Of a stretch of 64,000 bases of DNA, positions 61,001 through 64,000 are shown in pieces. Origin of the DNA: Clavelina lepadiformis (Eukaryota > Chordata > Ascidiacea > Aplousobranchia > Clavelinidae). The position numbers and the translations under genes were made by a program. The stretch is taken from the NCBI RefSeq assembly GCF_947623445.1, contig NC_135247.1:3102501-3166500 (forward strand). Reading direction: 5' to 3'. The stretch's first letter is position 1; every line of letters starts with the position of its first letter. The notes under the pieces were generated by a model. The model saw only the letters and a list, made by a program, of their open reading frames with translations. It searched no databases and had not been told where the DNA came from.

Positions 61001-63990
61001 ATCAATTTCTGTCTGTTTTGTGCTCGTTTTTTTAAGAGGTTGTTGCTTGATTTTGAGAAATGTGTTTCACTTAAACTTAACTGTCAAGCTCTCACTGTTC
61101 CTTTGTTTAGCCACAATTTACTAAAAGAGAGTAGCAGGTAGTGATGTCACATGTTGGATATATATTTAAAAAACTTAATTGTCAATGAATCAAAAACCTT
61201 TTTCTAAATTCTTATTTTTCATGTGTCTGTCACTTTAAATTACTTTGCTGCTTTAAATTTAAGGATATTCGGAATGTGTATCAGTACGTCAAAGAAGCAA
61301 TAAGGGACACAAATGCAGTTCTTGATGAACAATGGCATAACTACATTCATTCTCAAAAACAGACCCCACTTCGTAAATCAAAACGTCGCATTGAGGTAAA
61401 TCTTCTTTTATTTGTTTTATACTGTAACCTTTTGTTTTGTTTTAGACTGTAACAAGTAAATAGTTTTTGTATCTGGTGATTTTACAAATGGATACTCCTC
61501 TATGCTGTTTTATTTTGCAACGATTTTTGAATATTATATTCAATATTGTATACTGTACATGTATTTGTTTGGTACAAGATGGATGAACGAAGTGGTGTAC
61601 ATAAAGCCATCACCACACAAACAAAAATTCTCCACGATCAGGAGATGAAAATAATGCTGCTCAGTCAACAGCTTGACAGGTTAAGTTTTGAAAGTTTTAA
61701 ACACACAACTTTCAGTGTTGAATAAATCTTCAATGCCTTTTTTGTCATGTAGATAACAGCATCACTTATGTTTTGAAATTTATATTAGATTGCGACTTTT
61801 GAACACCACATATCAGTTAGGTGGCAGCCCCAGCATAAGAACTCCTTCCAGCAAAGCTGCGGGAGACAGGTGACAAAAAATACATTATTTATTCTCCTAC
61901 TGAGTTTTTTTTGTGCAGTGAAAGCTCGTTTGCTTGATGCTGAAGGAACCACTTAGATCACGTGTCCGCAACCTTTGCAATGAAAGAGACATTTGGTCTC
62001 GTTTCCATCAAACTAAAACCTACTCTGAGCCACAACACCTAATTGACTACTTAAAACAAAAAATCTAATGCTGCATATATAATTTAAACTAATGCTTTAC
62101 AGTTACACGTAAAAACTTTAGTTCGCTTCTTTCATTATATCAATAAAGAAAGGAGAACAGACTTGTATTTTCGATTTTAGCAGCAGCCAATCCGACTGGA
62201 AAACGCCATTATTTATTCACATTAGGTTTTCCTAAATGAGCTCGCTGGCTCTGAGTCACAGAAGCCAGAGCACAGAGATGAAAGAGCCTCATGCGGCTCC
62301 AGAGTCACGGGTTGCTGACATCTGACTTAGATATACATTACTTACTTACTTTGTGTTTTGCAAACTTGGTCAACTTAGTTGCTGCTGCAGTAATAATAAT
62401 TACGGATAATTAGTAACGGAAGCTCTTAGTAGGAAGTGCCTGAATTATGGGGTGATCATCTTTATTTTTCTGTTATTTCAGTGCTGACTTGCCCACTCTT
62501 GCCAATGTTCTGATTCGAAATAAATCTGGCAACCAACAATCACCAAACACTGCCAGTGGTGATGGTATGGACAAATTGTCGCCGTCAAGGAGTGGCGCCA
62601 TGCCTTGTATATCACCAAAAAAAGCGTCACAACTTGCTGATTTGTTGGCAACGAGAAAGTCAACTGTTCGCTCGTCATCTGGTATAAAGAAATTTGTTGT
62701 TTGTGTGTTGCGATTAACGTAGAACTGCCATAAATGGTATGTTAGAGCATTTAGACCAAATGTTTAGTGGTAATTGTTATAAACTGTTATTACCAAGTTA
62801 TTGCTTTGGGTATAACTACTAATTGTCTCTGTAAACAGTGTATAATTGCCTGCTAAATCATCTAAAATAATATTACTTATAAATTGTTATTTTTGTTAAT
62901 TTTAGGTGGTAAGGGCAAGTCAAAGTTTGTGGCTCCTGCGTTCCGTCGAAGACAATCTGATGCTCGAACAGCATCACCCAGCTTACTCCAATCTCCAAGT
63001 GCTGGGTTTCCAAGTGTGGGCACTGCTGCTACCAAAGCTTCACATTCGTTTTCAACTGTCTCAAATTACTCATCGGAAAGTGAAAATGACGGTATAATTA
63101 CAATAACTTATTTTAACTAATAATCGTCATAGGCGGTGAAATTCTTAGTTTGTTCCCATTGAAAGCTGTTGTAGTTATCGACAGTTTTATTTTAGTTTTA
63201 TCGGTCTCAGAGCAACCAGCGCCACCTGGTGATGAAACTTATTCTGGTGGGCTGGATGGCGATTATGACATCACACCGAAAGGTTAATTATTTTCTACTA
63301 TACTGACCATAAATGCATTAAGTTGTGGTTACTTATCTATCTATGTTCTGTATAGTTTTTATGCAAGTGTTTATTTATTCATGTGTTTTGTTTCATAGTT
63401 CGTGAAAAATTTGATCAAGTTCCGTCAAACACTACCGCTAAAACACAAAACATGTTATTTGGCACTCCATCACCGTTTTCAGTTCCTCTGAAAAAGTTTG
63501 ACTCAGAAAAACCCAGTGTGACTTCAATCGCTCTTCCACAATCAACATCCATTGAAGGTTCTTCAACCATAACTTACGGTGGTCCAGAAACTCCTGTTGC
63601 CCAAAAAAAGCAAATTCCGAAGTTTGATGTAAATTCCCAAACGGAGGCTTCTTCAAATCTGAATAATCCACCAAGGGTAACATTGGTAGTACTAGTGGCT
63701 GTCACTACATTTCATATGTTTAAAGGTCAACTTCAGAAATTATTAGTATTGTTGTTTTTTCGAGAAGAGACACTTCGTCTTGTTTTAGGCCTAACATTTA
63801 GTATAAATCTATTGTGATGTGTATTTTCTTTTAACTATTTTTTTCTGCAGGAATAGCTTATTTGCATTTTAGAATCATGATACACTCACTGAGTTATGAT
63901 GTGTTTTTGTTTGTAGGTGGTAAACATTAAAGAGTTAAAGGACCCTCAGGTTGTAAATGTTGTGCCCTTCTCACACAAGTTTCAGGCCAA
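55027..63990 (+). CDS. NUP214: Nuclear pore protein Nup214 (N-terminal half; continues past right edge)
   Basis: Cytoplasmic-face FG nucleoporin acting in mRNA and protein export with Nup88 and DDX19. Exons: 55027-55074, 55277-55420, 56206-56403, 56579-56691, 56911-57002, 57259-57329, 57484-57706, 57881-57999, 58228-58354, 58789-58958, 59076-59213, 59338-59481, 59741-59910, 60092-60210, 60349-60414, 60512-60669, 60754-60963, 61264-61395, 61579-61679, 61789-61869, 62482-62681, 62906-63091, 63211-63282, 63399-63676, 63917-63990; in frame, about 1144 aa. Residues 1 to about 430 form the beta-propeller (AVCGLGEKGLQILFFDTRN, VCWSPRGKQVMIGKADGSMQ, LWEIWNLDDSCRAQLP). Then a Ser/Pro/Thr-rich stretch, a coiled-coil segment (ILDFEQELAAFINES to LLSQQLD) and a second low-complexity part with LFGTPSPF. 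Human is about 2090 aa, so the FG-rich C-terminus lies to the right. The acceptor at 58228 and the donor at 60210 are less certain. Confidence 0.9.
56834..56857. repeat. (TA)n microsatellite in a NUP214 intron
   Basis: About twelve uninterrupted TA units. Confidence 0.9.
61959..62324. mobile_element. hAT MITE in a NUP214 intron
   Basis: A 366-bp element with ends CACGTGTCCGCAACC and GGGTTGCTGACATCTG, related inverted repeats of the CAGxTGTCxGCAACC pattern, and a perfect 8-bp target duplication ACTTAGAT (61951-61958 and 62325-62332). AATGAAAGAGAC on the left and GATGAAAGAGCC on the right are shared subterminal words. No coding capacity. The gene's splice sites around it are intact. Confidence 0.85.
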
Positions 63991-64000
63991 GTAAATGCTT

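Overview
The window looks like nuclear DNA of a tunicate, most likely a Ciona-type solitary ascidian. The evidence is AT-rich sequence, compact genes with many short GT-AG introns, chordate-type orthologues (KIF14, NUP214, ZDHHC12, UAP1), a divergent intronless Toll-like receptor, and many small hAT-type DNA transposons. The species is an inference. No organellar, bacterial, CRISPR or retroviral/LTR sequence was recognised.

Layout from left to right. (1) 792-4641, minus: UAP1, the UDP-N-acetylhexosamine pyrophosphorylase, with ten coding exons; the last part runs off the left edge. (2) 7302-9935, minus: ZDHHC12, a palmitoyltransferase, with a 90-bp open-frame intron in its first coding block. 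(3) 10540-24941, minus: a tandem array of sialin-like (SLC17A5) anion transporters. It holds four intact intronless genes of 497-512 aa and two broken copies, with hAT-type miniature elements between them. Patches of near identity between neighbours suggest gene conversion. (4) 27119-30358, plus: an intronless Toll-like receptor of 1079 aa with LRRs, one membrane span and an atypical TIR domain. (5) 31892-43785, minus: KIF14, a mitotic kinesin, rebuilt here as 31 coding exons that join in frame to 1621 aa. Two hAT elements lie in its introns. (6) 44860-47609: a tRNA-like SINE head and a 2.4-kb pogo-like transposon remnant whose transposase tail carries a PHD finger. (7) 49968-50729, plus: an intronless phosphoglycerate mutase. 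(8) 50730-55026: gene-poor sequence with a short degenerate tandem repeat, a tRNA-Leu-like relic and a hAT MITE with perfect target duplications. (9) 55027-63990, plus: NUP214, 25 coding exons visible, with the FG-rich C-terminal half beyond the right edge.

Most genes are unrelated housekeeping, cell-division or immune genes that share a neighbourhood. The one real cluster is the sialin array, where local duplication, decay, conversion and transposon insertion can all be read directly. Seven hAT-type elements, each with 8-bp target duplications, are the dominant mobile DNA. Exon borders come from GT-AG signals, reading-frame continuity and recalled family alignments; no database search was run.
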